This document shows, piece by piece, positions 14,801 to 30,100 of a stretch of DNA of 64,000 bases (position 1 is its first letter; each line of letters begins with the position of its first letter). A program made the position numbers and the translations under genes. The stretch lies in contig OZ024876.1 in assembly GCA_964017185.1 (NCBI GenBank), positions 14,323,726 to 14,387,725 on the forward strand, written 5' to 3'. The DNA comes from Rugalucina vietnamica (lineage: Eukaryota; Mollusca; Bivalvia; Lucinida; Lucinidae). The notes below the pieces were generated by a model. The model saw nothing but the letters and a program-made list of their open reading frames with translations, was not told the origin of the DNA and did not search any database.

Positions 14801-17800
14801 GACAGTCACTATTTCATGTGGGTCATTTGGAAAGGACAATTAAAGTTAATAATTTTCATCCAATGAATAAGAAATTGGATGTGCGTGAACATATACTTAT
14901 ATTTAAATGTTAATATTAAACTGAAAGAAAAGCGACCACAGAAACCCAAATTGTAGGTTATCATGGCAACATCATCATTGGTACATGGAGAACAGTCTGA
15001 AGTACCCACAATCTATGTTTTGGATCAAAAATGAGACAAGAGGACCAATGGTCCTGTAAACGCTCACCAGAGATCTGCTAAATATACCAATAAACATGTT
15101 TGAATATGAAGGTATTTAGCCCCAGTAAAGGGGCAGATGAAGTCCTGGAGCCATTTTTTTTTCTTCAGAATAATCAATATTCTGTCTATTTGCCAATTTC
15201 CTGCATGTTTTTCCTTTCAAATGACATTTTAATAGTGTTCCCCATCACAGGGTCCTAAATCATAAAGCAATGATTATTAAATACCCCCTCCCCCTTGTAC
15301 ATGTTTACCACAAAGTTAATTTTTCCCAATAAAATTTGTCCAGGCCATTCTCACAGCTCTAATTTTGTCAAAAAACATTTGTTCGAAATAAAATTTCTTC
15401 ATGCAAATGTCCAATGGGCCTGCAATATGTAGGCATAATATTGTGTTCTATCAAAAACTTTGGTTAGAGTTGATAAGCCCGTGAATGCCTTTACTTGTAA
15501 AAAAGCAAGAAAAAACTAGAATTTGTTTTCTATGTGAAAACTGATGTCTCCCCCCTTTCTACGTGCATGTCCAAAATATGCAAGCAAGAGTTATAGTTCT
15601 TGTGCATCAAATATCCTGTCATTCTGTTCTATAAGTGTACCAAGTTTCATTGAAATATCTCTTACGGTTTTCAAGTTATAGAGGGGGCACAAAAGTGTTT
15701 GGAAAATAATCAAAGAGAAATAACTCCAAAGATATGAAAGCAAGAGTAACGATTCTTGTGCATCATGCTTTATAAGTGTACCATGTTTCATTGAAAAATC
15801 TCTAATGGTTTTTGAGTTATAGAGCAGACACGAAATTGAATGAAAAATAATCAAAGGGAAATAACTCCAAAGATATGCAAGCAAGAGTTATGGTTCTTGT
15901 GCATGACACATCGTCTCATCATGCTTTATAAGTGTAACAAGTTTCACTGAAATTTCTCTTAAGGTTTTCAAGTTATAGGGTGGACACGAAATTGTATGGA
16001 AAAATAATCAAAGGGAAATAACTCCAAAGATATGAAAGCAAGAGTTATAATTCTTGTGCATGACACATCGTCTCATCATGCTTTATAAGTGTACCAAGTT
16101 TCACTGAAATTTCTCTTACGGTTTTCAAGTTATAGGGTGGACACGAAATTGTATAGAAAATAATCAAAGGGAAATTACTCCAAAGATATGCAAGCAAGAG
16201 TTATGGTTCTTTAGCACGACACGTAATCTCATCGTGCTTTATGAGTGTACCAAGTTTCATTGAAATAACTCTTACGATTTTCGAGTTATAAAGCGGACAC
16301 GAAATTGTATGGAAAATAATCAAAGGGAAATAACTCATAAAATACTCAAGCCAGAGTTATGGTTCTTGTGCATGACACATCGTCTGATCATGCTCAATAA
16401 GTGTACCAAGTTTATTGAAAAATCTTAAACGGTTTTCAAGTTATACAGCGGACACAAAATTGTATAGAAAATAATCAAAGGGAAATAACTCATAAAATAC
16501 TCAAGCCAGAGTTATGGTTCTTGTGCATGACACATCGTCTGATCATGCTCAATAAGTGTACCAAGTTTTATTGAAAAATCTTAAACGGTTTTCAAGTTAT
16601 ACAGCGGACACGAAATTGTATCGAAAATAATCAAAGGGAAATAACTCCAAAAATCCTCAAGCCAGGGTTATGGTTCTTGTGCATGACACATTGTCTCGTC
16701 GTGGTCTACAAGTGTACCAAGTTTCATTGAAAAATCTTTAACGGTTTTCAAGTTATACAGCGGACACGAAATTGTATCGAAAATAATCAAAGGGAAATCA
16801 CTCCAAAAATACTCAAGCTAGAGTTATGGTTCTTGTGCATGACACATCGTCTCGTCGTGGTTTACTAGTGTACCAAGTTTCATTGAAAAATCTTAAACGG
16901 TTTTCAAGTTATAGAGCGGACACGATTTGTGACGGACAGACAGACAGACAGACAGACGGACGGACGGACGGACGGACAGACGCACGGGGAAAAACAATAT
17001 GTCTCCCGACCCTGTCGGGGGGAGACATAATTACTAAGTTCTCATTACTAGCATTTTGTCAAAAATTATTTTTTGTAATAAGAGCTGTCGGAGGACAGCG
17101 TAGCTCGCCTGACTTGTGCTATGCCACTACATCTGTTAAAATCTATGACCCATGACCTTGACCTCAAGGTCACTCAGGTGTGTCATGATGGTACAACATA
17201 AAACTTCAGACCAATGCAAAGTATCAACTTGATCAATTTACATGTTCAAGAGATATAGACTTATAAAAACATTAACCAAAACTTAAACACAAAACTTCCA
17301 AGTCCGACCTCAAGGTCATCCAGGTGAGTTGTGATGTACAGCATAAAACCTGAGACCAATATCTATCAACCTGCAAGTATCAACTTTATCCATCAACATG
17401 TTCAAGAGATTTAGACTTTAACCAAAAAAATTAACAGAAAATTTCTAAGTCTGTGACCTTGACCTCAAGGTCACCCAAGGTAGGTCATGATGGTACTGCA
17501 TAAAACTTCAGACCAATATCTACCAACATGCAAAGTATCAACTCGATCAATCAACATGGTCAAGAGATATAGACTTACAAAAACTTAAATCAAAAACTTA
17601 AACACAAAATTTCTAAGTCTGTGACCTTGACCTCAAGGTCACCGAGAGTGGGTCATGATGGTATTGCATAAAACTTCAGACCAATATCTTGCAACATACA
17701 AAGTATCAACTCAATCCATCAATATGGTCAAGAGATATACTAGACTTACAAAAACTTTAACCAAAAACTTAAACACAAAATTTCGTGACCTTGACCTCAA

Positions 17801-20800
17801 GGCAACCGCAACAACGACAACTACAACGGACGATGGAGTATGGGTATACTACAAGCTCACCTTGTAAGCCTAACGGCTCTGCCAAGCTAAAAATAGGTAT
17901 ACCTCTGTATACCCCAGTTTTATAAAATAAAAGTGGGGTATTAGGGGGTATAAATGTCACAGACATGTTTTCCTGATCAATGTACAGTAAAATTATTGAA
18001 TGGTTTGTTTAATTCACATACAAAATATATGACTTGCTGCTAAAACTGTCGCACAGAGTCCATCTCTGCATCATGAAAACATGTCCGTGAAATGTATACC
18101 CCCTTAAACCCCACTTTATATAGCAAAACTGGGGTATGCAGGGGTATACCTATTTTTCTTATTGTTGCTCCAAAAACATAAATTGTGGGTACTTGTTAGA
18201 ACCGCCTCGGCGAGGCTGCCGAGGCAGTTCTAACGTGTATACTCGCTATGTTTTGAGCAAAAATAAGAAAAATTATCAAAAATTTTCTACTGAAAAAGTA
18301 GAAAATTTTCATGTTTTACAACTTTGGAAAAATCTAAATATTACAACATTGGCATGTTTTCTTCGCAATGGACAGTCGCTTAGTTAGAAGACACCACTTG
18401 AAGGACAATAAATTCATCAAGAAACCGTCACATGGCATAAATGGGGTTTACTCAGAGAAAAGAAAGACAAGGAAAAATCAATAGTTCCAGTCAGTATCAT
18501 GAAAAGTTCCCAGAAAATAGGAGCCATGAGAAAACCTAGCATCTAAGCTAAGTTTGAAACAAAATGAGCCGCCCCGTGGGAAAACAAACAATCTGAATAT
18601 GCGAAAACAAAGACGCAGATCAGCTTCGCGGTAACCGCGAAGCTGATCAGCGCCTTTGTTTTCGCTACTCGGATAGTACAATTCCTCCTCTACTTAACTC
18701 CAAAATTTCAAGCTTCTAGCTCTTTTCTGTGCTTGTACAGCCCAGTTTGTGTCAGACCTGTTCAAAAACCACATTGTTGGTTTTCCCACGAGGCGGCTCA
18801 AATGTTGATGAAATGTAAAGATGATGGTAAGAAGCTTGAACATTTGAGCCTGTGCGTGAGAAAACCAACAATCTGCCTGTGCGAAAACAAAGACGCAGAT
18901 CAGCTTCGCGGTAACCGCGAAGCTGATCAGCGCCTTTGTTTTCGCTACACGGATAGTACAGTCCCTCTTCTTCTTAAATCCAAAATTTCAAGCCTCTAGC
19001 CATCTTCTGTGCTTGTATAGCCCGGTTTGTGTCGGACCTGGTCAGAAACCCAAATTGTTGGTTTTGTCACGCACAGGCTCATTTCAGATTTAAGAGCTAT
19101 AGAGATAAGGCTACTTTAGTGGTGAACAATCATGACAATCGATGTTAGAAAACTGGTCTTCAGGGTTTCTGACCTAGTCCCACACAAACTGGCCTATACG
19201 GCCACAGAAGATTAAACTAGAATCTTGGAATTTTTAGTATTTTTATAAGCAGAGGAGGAATTGTACTGTCTGTGTAGCGAAAACAAAGGCGCTACACAGA
19301 TAGTGCAATTCCTTTTCTACTTATACCCAAAATTTCAAGATTCTAGCTTTCTTCTAAGAACGTACAGGCCAGTTTGTGTCAAACCAGGTCGGTCACCCTG
19401 AAGACCAGTTTTCTTGCATCACAGCTCATATGCCTTGATCTGACCACAGGACATTTTTCCAATAACTCAGACAAGCAGTATGATAGAACATTTACTTTAT
19501 GAGTTTATTTCAAAGCAAGCCTTAAAGGTTCTGATCAGACTGCCATATTTCACTTAGATCAGGACATCCTCAGTCAGTTTGAATGGCATTACAAAAACAT
19601 GCCCATGCAATCTACAGAAATTTTATTTGGTTGTAAAAATGAAAAATTTTACTGGACAAATATTGATATTTTTCTTATTTTTGCTCAAAACATAGATTGT
19701 GGGTACATGTTAGAACTGCCTCCGCGAGGTGGTTCTAACGAGTACCCACAATCTATGATTTGGTGCAAAAAATAAGAAAAATAGATATACCACTGCATAC
19801 CCAATTTTGCTATATCAAGGTGGGGTTGAAGAGAGTATACATGTGGACATGTTTTCCTTATTCACCATTTTTGCATTATATGCTGGTTTCCAGCTGACTA
19901 AAAATCAATATTGGAAATACAGGTAACCAAAACCACCCTGACCTCAAGGTCAGGGTGGTTTTGGTTACCTGTATTTTCAATATTGATTATTTCTAAGCGG
20001 GGAACCTGCCGATAATGCAAAAATGGTCAATGGGGAGCCTAGAAAGACTAAGTGTCGTTAGGTTCAGATGTTAAGAAGCACAAATTGCTTTGTGTTACAC
20101 ATCCCTGGGTCAACAAAACATGCACATATAGGTAGTTTATATCTTACTCAAAGACACAACTAGACCTAGTTGGGCTGGACCCACAACACTGCAAACCAGC
20201 GTCTTATCATCAGGAAAACATGTCCTTGTAATGTATACCCCCTTAAACCCCACTTTTATATAGTTAAACTGGGGTATGCAGGGGTATACCTATTTTTCTT
20301 ATTTTTGCTCCAAAACATAGATTGTGGGTAGTCGTTAGAACCGCCTCGGCGAGGCGGTTCTAACGTGTACCCAAAATCTATGTTTTGAGCAAAAATAAGA
20401 AAAATATCAACATTTTTCTGGTGAAATTTTCAATTTTTTGGTACTGAAAAAAAATCTCTATATATTGCATGGGCAAGTTTTCGTAATGTATAGTCAACTC
20501 GAGTTATGCCACTGAGCAGCCCTGAAGAGAGCTGATAATTATGAGCCGCGTGACGAGGAAACCAAAATTTTTGCCTCTGCAAAAAATAAAGGTGCAGATA
20601 AGCGAGGCGGTTCTAGCATATACCCACAATCAATGATTGTGCAAATATTGAAAATATCAATTTTTTTCCCATGAATTTTTCAATTTTTACTGCTGAAAAA
20701 ATCTCTGTACATTGCATAGGCATGTTTTTCTTAGTAAGTAAGTAAGTAAGTAAGTAAGTGGGTGTTCTATGCCAGGACTATTACAGAAATTTTTCATGTT

Positions 20801-23800
20801 CAAGAAAAAACTCTAGCATAACATGTTTCTACGCGTGCCTTAGAATTTCAATTTGAACAATTTTTCAATTTATGATGCAAAATGTCCGATGAAATTTTAG
20901 CGCGGGAAACTGATTGCAGCAATTTGGTGAAAGAGAAAGTCGTCTTAAGCACCGACTCTATGGATCAAACAGACACATCATTTGACAATTCCTCAATCTT
21001 GAGCGCACAGTCAGATATTTCAGGAGAGATTTCACCTTACAGCGATCTGTTCGAAGGGACATTCTACAGAACACATACATCAGAGTCCAAGCTTAGTATT
21101 GATTTCATTTGCAGTGTGTTTTTTGAAGCTTTCAAAAACAAAATACATGCGGATTTCATGAATAGCATAGACATTGATAATACTACATTTGTTTCACAGT
21201 GTACAACTCATATACGCGGTGCTAAATGTGAAATTAAGCTAGACAGCCATTTTAAATCCGTGGAGCTTAGCGGTATAGGCCACAAGGCATGGAGAGAGGA
21301 ACATTTTCCTCGTATAGTCCAATCTTCGTTGAGACGATTGATACAGGGTTTGGACAGCATTCTAGAAGACCCCAGCCAGAACGTGTCAGATTCTAACATA
21401 TCGCCAGATGTATCGCATGAACAAAAGAATAAAATTTGTAATCAAACAATATTGGATGAGAATGACGTCAACGGCGGCGTCGCGCCAAAGCATAACGTCG
21501 CGCAATTAAACGTCGCAACAACTAGTACGACCGAGGCAGCGCACGACGTAAAAACTCCAGATGAGCCACAGGACGATACCGTAAATCAACCAGAGTCAGT
21601 TCCTGTCCCCCAACGAAGTTTTGCAGATTCGAGTGGTATGTTTACTGCGGAAAATATCACCAGTCAGTATAGACACAGTGTCAACATGGAGGCCTGCACT
21701 GGAGAAAACTTAGGCCAAACATTGGAAAACCATGTTACATTGCCTCCAAAATCTTCCTTGAATCCCGAATTTCAAGATCCGTGTCCAGATAGTGAAAGGG
21801 AACCAGCTTTCACATCGACGCCTATTATACAACATCTGAATGGTACCTTGAGTAATACTACAACCAACGAGGTGATATCATTGATGATGAATAGAATAGA
21901 AAAACTTGAAACTGGTATAAGGGCTATACAAAGGGACGTTATTCGCCACATGGAGAATAAATTGAGTGAGCTTAAATCATCTCTCATTAATACTATAGAA
22001 AGTCTTCTAATTTTAATTGCTTTGTGTTTATAAATATAGGCTGCCTTTCAGAAATCATGACAATTTATTCACAGTTCAATGCCGATTCTGACCAATCTAA
22101 CACAGTACATGAAACTGGCATTTTTAAACAGACAATCCATCTGTTATATTCAACTAGGATCTACCTTAAGTAGCCTGGAATGATTGCTGTCTGCACAGCA
22201 CATTTTTTAAGGCTGTTCTGTCATTGCCAGCACATTACAGGTTCATCATCTCATGAGACAGGTAATGTAAGCGCGACACGAGAAAACCACTCTTCAGGGT
22301 TTCCAACGAGGTCTGACACAAATTGACCTCTGCAGTCTCAGAAAAGGGCTAGAAGCTTTAAATTTCGAATTTAAGAAGAGGAGTAAATGTACTATCCATA
22401 CAGGGAAAGCAAAGGCGCTGATCAGCTTCGCAGTTACTGCGAAGCTGATCTGCGCCTTTGTTTTCGCATAGGCAAAACTCCGGTTTTCTCATGAAGCGGC
22501 TCAAGTGGTAAAGACAGTACATTTCATGAGCTCTTATGATTGCCCTACCCTTGATTTGAGCAACAAATGCATGTTTTTTCTTTGATGCTTTTAATTACAC
22601 CTGGACCTCTTTATAACACGGTTCGTTACAACACAGTTTTGGATATAACACTGATCACTGTTGGACCCCAAATGGACAGTTTTTTTTCTATATGTCTATA
22701 CATTTTACTCTCATTATAACATGGATTGGATAGCTAACACGGAAATTGGCTTGGATCCCAGCAATAGTGTTATAAAGAGGTTGAGGTGTATAGAAGCCTC
22801 AAAATAATGTTTGCACTAACGAATACATATGTACCACCTTTGTAAGCAGAAAGTTTCCAATACAGTTCAATCTCATAACATGTCAACCTCATTATAACAC
22901 TATGTTTGGAGTCCATGGAAACAGGCTGTGTTATAAGTGAACCATGTTAAGGTGAGGTTATTTATGATAGACATATAGCAAAATAATCATTTTGACCTCA
23001 TTATAACACTATCTTTAGAGTCCATGGAAACAGGCTGTGTTATAAGTGAAACATGTTATAGTGAGGTTATTTATGATAGACATATAGCAAAATAATCATT
23101 TTGACCTCATTATAACACTATCATTAGAGTCCATGGAAACAGGCTGTGTTATAAGTGAACCATGTTAAGGTGAGGTTATTTATGATAGACATATAGCAAA
23201 ATAATCATTTTGACCTCATTATAACACTATCTTTAGAGTCCATGGAAACAGGCTGTGTTATAAGTGTTATAGTGAGGTTATTTATGATATATAGCAAAAT
23301 AATCATTTTGAGAGCCAGCCTGTACTTTTGAACATTGTGGCACACTGATGAGTTTGCTATAAGAATCTTACATGAGTGTCAGGTATGGATAGACAAATCT
23401 GTCTTAAAATTGTGACCCGAGGGACACATTTGTCTATCCATACCTGACACGAATGATGGATTCTTTTTCTTGCACGCCGTAATGCGGCGAAGCTTGATTT
23501 TTATATTATTTACCTAGAAAAATGCTACAATCGCGGCGTCCGCCATTTTGAATTAAAACGTTTTGACGTCATCGTGACGTGTGCGCTTAGCGACGAAATT
23601 ACGTGACGTCCTTTACAACCAATGTTAAAAAAGAACACTTGAATGCAGGGTGCGACCGGGGTGAGATAACGAGGGTGAGATAAGAATTTCTCACATGGGG
23701 TAAAACGTAGGATTTCTCTATCTGGTGTGCAAGAATAATACTTATGTTGTTTACCCTTCTTGATAACCTCATACTGAGATGCATAAATGCCAAAAATATG

Positions 23801-26800
23801 TAAAAATAAAAAGATAATTCGAAAAAAATGTCTCTGGTCTAAAACCTTTTTGCTAAGTACAATTTGATTGTCCCCCAAGCACAGGACAAATGACGGAGAT
23901 TTAAAATAAGGATCCTTACCACAGTTAGATTTTTCATAAAGAAAGGTGGGGCATAGTCTCAGCGGAGTTTTGACCTCCCTGGGATAGGGTATTTAAAACT
24001 GAAAACCCATAATTACTGTGTTGGTATGGAAGCTAGACTGACCTTGTCTGACGAATGTCTGATTCACGTCTAGAAGTATATCACAACCTTCGATGATCAT
24101 GCGCTCGATTGATAGGTTCTTCCGGATATTTTCAGTCTCGCTCACTTCGTCATGCATAATCTGTAAAATAAAATATCTGTGTAATAAATAAACCTTTATA
24201 CACATATTTTCTTATTTTTGCTCTAAAGCATAGTTTAAACATAGATTGTATTAGAACCGCTTTGCCAAGGAGGTTCTAACGTTCACCCACAATATATGTT
24301 ATGAGCAAAAATATAACAAACATATTTTTTTTTCAAATGAAAATAACTAATATACAACTTCGGAGCAGAAAAAATCTTTGCATATTGAATGGGCAAGTTT
24401 CTCATTACGAAAACATGCCCATGCAATATACAGTAATTTCTAAAGTTGTAAAAAATGAAAAATTTCAGTAGAAAATGTTTGCTATTTTTCTTATTTTTGC
24501 TCAAAACATAAATTGTGGGTACACGTTAGAACCGCCTCGCCGAGGCGGTTCTAACAAGTACCCACAATCTATGTTTTGGAGCAAAAATAAGAAAAATAGG
24601 TATACCCCTGCATACCCCAGTTTTGTTATATAAAAGTGGGGTTTGAGGGGGTACACATTTCACGGACATGTTTTCCTGATGTGTAATGGGTCTTCTACAA
24701 GTGGAAGTCAGGAGCTAGTAACTGGAAGGCATCTTACGACATACTTACGATGATCTTAAGATGACTGCCTTAGAATTTACACCCTTTATAGTCCAGCTAC
24801 TCTAAACTATCGTAACTTTTTTAAATGAAAGCGCCATTTCATAAGATAATACGATGCTAAGGTGGCTTGAGTTGACCATAAAGTTACGATGCTGTTGTCA
24901 CCGTAATTTAAGGTCCCTTTCAGTTATTCACCATAATCCCTAAGAGATACTTAAGTTGGTCGTAAGATGATCTTAAGCTTAAGATGGCTTTGAGTTACTA
25001 ACCCCAGTTCGATAGAAGTTAAGGGGATGCATCACTATTGTTTGTAAGCACACTGTTAGCGCAACGTCAGTACATGTATTTCGTATTTGCATGTTATGTT
25101 TTATCTCAAACATCATTTTGTTTTGCATTCTAAAATGAGCCCCGTCATGAGAAAACCAGATTTTTGCCTGTGTGAAAACAAAGACGCAGTTACTGTGAAG
25201 CTGATCAGCACCTTTGTTTTCGCTACTCGGACAGTACAATCCCTCTCCTACTTATATCCAAAATTTCAAGCTTCTAGCCATCTTCTGTGACTGTACAGGC
25301 CGGTCTGTGTCAAACCTGGTCGGAACCCGAAGACCGGTTCTCTCGCATCGCGGCTAAAATGATGTTGTATAATTTCACGCTTTGTTCCTACAGGCAGTCT
25401 GACCTTGTTGTGTGTGTTCCTTGACTCTTGATTTTGAAAGCTCTTTGGAGCTTGTATACTCTCTCTAAACTTTCCTACATGATTTAGGCCTAAAAAGGTA
25501 TACATATTTTTCAGTTTTATTACAAAAGAAGTAAAACTATGTGGGCTTTTATTTACTCCAATTGAACTTTAAGATTAATCAGATATGAAAATGTATGCAA
25601 TGTCAGTGCAGGACATCCTGTGTTGCAACCAAAAAGGCTGGAACACTCAAAGGGTTTTAATCCATATCTTCCGATGCAATCCCGTGAGCCCAATTTTTTA
25701 TTTCACATTTTGCATTGTCACAACATTTCCGATCTGTTACTATCCTTTAATTTTGCTTGTACATGTAATCTCATCAGTGCAAACAGTATCAAAATGATAG
25801 GAAATAACAACAACTGTGTGTTCAAGTCGATTTTGCAGTAATTACATGCTTATGTAGCAAAACACATATCCGCGTCGGATGCATTTTTCTGAAACATGAC
25901 AGAAACATTAAAAAAGTTCTGATACCATGGAAACGAGTTTGTTGACCCCCACAATTCATTTTGTTTTTTGTCCATGGATACATTTATCTTGAAGCATGTG
26001 AAGTTTCAGAGGATGAAAGGTGTGGATTTGATAGCTATGTTTCTCTTTAAAAGTGACACAACCCATCACCAGTAGGGTTCTATCACAGGACCACAATAGT
26101 CTGAGGCTTCCCCACTAAGCTTCCACACCAGCCCCTGTTTATTTTCTTTGTTTTCGCTACACAGTTTGCACTACACAGATACTGAGATAGTACATACATG
26201 TACTCTTCTTCTGCAAGTTGTTTTACACATTTTCAATTTTCCAAATCAGATTGTCAACATTGTCATCAGGATAAGAAGTCCGTGAAAAATATACCATCTC
26301 AAACCCCCCTTTTATGTAGTAAATTTGGGGCATACAGGGGTATACCTATTTTGCATATTTTTGATCCAAAACATAGATTGTGGGTATTCACCAAGGGGGT
26401 ATTAATGTGTAAACACAATCATTGTTTTGAGCAAAAATAAGAAAAATATCAATTTTTTTTTTCACAGAAAACTTTCAATTTTTGCATCTCTAAAACATCT
26501 CTATATTTTGCATGGACACGTTTTCATAATGATTTTCTTTAAACATTAATCTAATAAGGTATGATAAAGAACTTTCAACGAACGAGAAAAGAAAAGTAGC
26601 TTACCCGTGAGAGTTCCTCTAACTTGGTTTTTGCATATTCTAGACTACTTCGTTCTACATGGTCGTGTGGGGTGTGAGCAAGCAGTTCGTGAAGGGTGAT
26701 AATGTAGCGAGGTATCTGAAACATGAAGCAAGAGACAAATTAATGTATAATGGAACGACTATAAATATATCAGCCTAATTCAGGGGTTTCATAAATAGAG

Positions 26801-27088
26801 CCTTTATTTAGCTACTGAACTAATAAACCTCTCCTGACTAAATAAAGACATTGTTGCGGGTTTGCTTGTTAAATGCACCATAAAGAGGCATGCTCAGATG
26901 ACGTAAATTGAAGAGTCCTTCCGTGATGTCATTCTCCACAATTGTTATGCAACGATACACAGATGAAACAATAGACAAGAAAAAATGAACTATCAACAAA
27001 ATGTACTACCATGGTGGCGAATCTTGAGGAGTCCTTCTACTGAGCTGTCGACTCAATGAACAAAATGGCAGAAAACATTTCTCCTAAC

Positions 27089-27125
<37 letters not shown>

Positions 27126-30100
27126 GAAACTGGTTGCTGGTTGAGTTTCACTGCATTATAAAGTAAATAATAACAAAATGACCAAAAATTAATGTGCTTA
27201 TCATCACACTCAGATTGTAATGAGATGAAATGGTTGGGCAAAACCTTGTCATTTCATCAGTTTGCTAATCCTCGCATGAGAAACCCGTTTATCTTTGGTC
27301 ATGGGGAAGTTATTTGCTAATATGAGCCGCATCATTAAAACAACAGAATTTTGCATTATGCGAAAACAAAGCAGCAGATCAGCTGTGCAGTAACTGCACA
27401 GCTGATCAGCGCCTTTGTTTTCGCTACATGGATAGTACAATTCCTCTCCTTGAATCTGAAATTTCAAGCTTCTAGCCATCTTCTGTGGATGCACAGACCG
27501 GTTTGTGTCAGACCTGGTCGGAAACCCTAAAGACCGTTTTTCTCGCGTTGCAGCACATATACAGCTATAAAACTCATACTGATTACAAAGGGGAGAGAAA
27601 GGAGAAGTGAACAAAATGATCTGGCGTACAGGCTGAGTTTCCCTTTGCTTTATATCTACACATTGATTTGTACAATTTTATGCAGACAGACTGGTCATAT
27701 TGGCAGAAAAAAATGCATTTTGGGTATGAACCGATCAGTGCAATTTAATCTAGGGATTTTAATATTCATTTGAATAATTTGAATGTTGATGCTCAGATAC
27801 ATGAGTTTTCATGCATAGTTGATTTGAGAAGGAACATGCTGGTTAAACATCCTAATCATCTATTGTTTAGTACTGCGGGGAGTAATGTCTTTCTCAGGGA
27901 CTCAACCTGGCACTAGTTTTCAACCCAGCCCACCCCCCCAAGCCCCCACCCCCTGACCTTTCACTTCAAAGTTCAAGGCACAAACCACCAGGCCATAATG
28001 CTCTCTGAAAAATAGTTGAGAAAATCAACTACTCCATGCATTGGATATTTTATAAAAGTGATACACGAGTTTCAGTGGAAATGGGTATGATAAAAAAATT
28101 GAGGCCCTTCCAGAAGGGTCTAGCTCCCTGCTCCCGGAAATAAAATTGATCTTTTTCCCAAGCCCACTAAAATGTTTTTCCTCATTTCCATTCTCCCTTC
28201 TCACTCAACCCCAAAAGATTCTGATTTCTCCCAAGATCTCTTACGATATTTTCCCAGCTCCCAGAAAATAATTGAATCTTCTCCCAGCTCTCCAAAACAC
28301 CTGGTACATCAGGAAAACATGTCTGGGTAATATATACCCCATTAAACCCTACTTTTATATAGAGAAATTGGGGTTTGCAGGGGTATACCTATTTTTCTTA
28401 TTTTTGCTCAAAAACATAGATTGTGGGTACTCGTTAGAACCGCCTTGGCATGTGTACCCACAATCTATGTTTTGAGCAAAAATATTAATTTTTTTCTACT
28501 GAAAATTTTCATTTTTTACAATTTTAAAAATCTCTGTATATTGCATGGAAAAGTTTTTTTTTTTTTTTGTAATGGTCAATTACTTGATGCATAGGATATG
28601 TGAGGAATGTCTCTAATGTTCTGTTTTCACACGCAGGTTTCTCCTCATAGCGTTTGAGCAAGTTGTTGAACTCGGGTCGCTGTTTGTACTCGGCAAGCAC
28701 CTGGAGACTGTAGTGGTGGTTCCGAACGTACTCTTGATATATACACAACATTGGTAACAGCATGTCAAACAAATCTCCTGTAACAAATATCGTAAAATAA
28801 ATTATTAAACAATTATTACGGCTTAATGTCTCAGTCTCAAATTTTCAGTCATGTCAGGATGGATTCTACACTTCAAGGGGCTAGTTGTTCAAAACTTTGT
28901 TAGCTTAATAAACTTGTTAAGTACATGCTGACTACATAAGCAAATACTCTGTTATTTTTGTTGATCGGCATCTTTGGTTTCGCATATGCAGATTATTTTC
29001 TGGTGTGCTGGCTAATTTATCTTGCTCATCAATGTTTAAATGCCTTAGGTCCGGTTCCCAAGATAAGCAGACAAACCCTTGAAAAATAAGTCACTTGAGT
29101 TGACTATGAATTGACTTGATGTTTTCCAAAATACTGGCATCAGGATAATGTCTATATAAAGTATTCCCGTCAACCCAACTTTTATAAAGAAAAACTGGTG
29201 TGTATATTTTTCTATTATTTTTGGTCTAAAACCTAGTTTGTGAGTACTTATTAGAATCGCCTCGTTGAGGCAGTCGTAACTTGTACCCACAATCAATAAT
29301 CTGAGCAAATACACGAAGAAATATATTTTAAAAATTCAACTGTAACTTTTCATTTTTACACCAGAAACCAGAGGACCAAAGGTCCTGTAAATGCGCACCT
29401 GAGATCTGTTGTATATACCAATAAACATGTTTGAATATTATGGAAAATAGCCACAGTAAAAGGGCAGATGAAGCCCTAAGGCCATTTTCTTCAATATCCT
29501 GTCCATTTGCAAACTTTCTGCAAGTTCTTCCCTGCAACTGACATTTTAACAGTTTTGCCCATTCAAATACATATGCGACCCATGTTGACCTTGCCCTAAA
29601 ATAGGTCAAGGTCATCACAGTGTCATAATTTATATATACCTTTTAATATTCCAGTCATCAATGCTTCATGCCAAGTTTCGTTGAAATCAGTCAACCAGTT
29701 CCGGAAGAGAAGATTTTTGAAGGGTTTTTACCATATAGGAGCATGGCCACCATCTTGGTCATGTGACCTGGATTATTTATATACACATTGGTTCCCTCTT
29801 CCTATAAATGCTTCATATAAAATTTGGCTTTGATTGGCCAAGCGGTTTCAGAGAAGATGTTTGAATATTATGATAATATACGTTTGTTGCACCGAGGTAG
29901 GGGCAGATGGGCCCTTGGTCTCCATTTCTTTTCAGAATCATGGATATTCAACTCCTACTGCCCATTTCCTACAAGACTTTCCCTTTAAATGCCATTTGAA
30001 CAGTTTTCCCCATTCAAATGCATAAGGGCCCTATGTTGACCTTGCCGTAAAATAGGTCAAGGTCATCACAGGGTCATGATTTACACATTCATTGTAGAAC

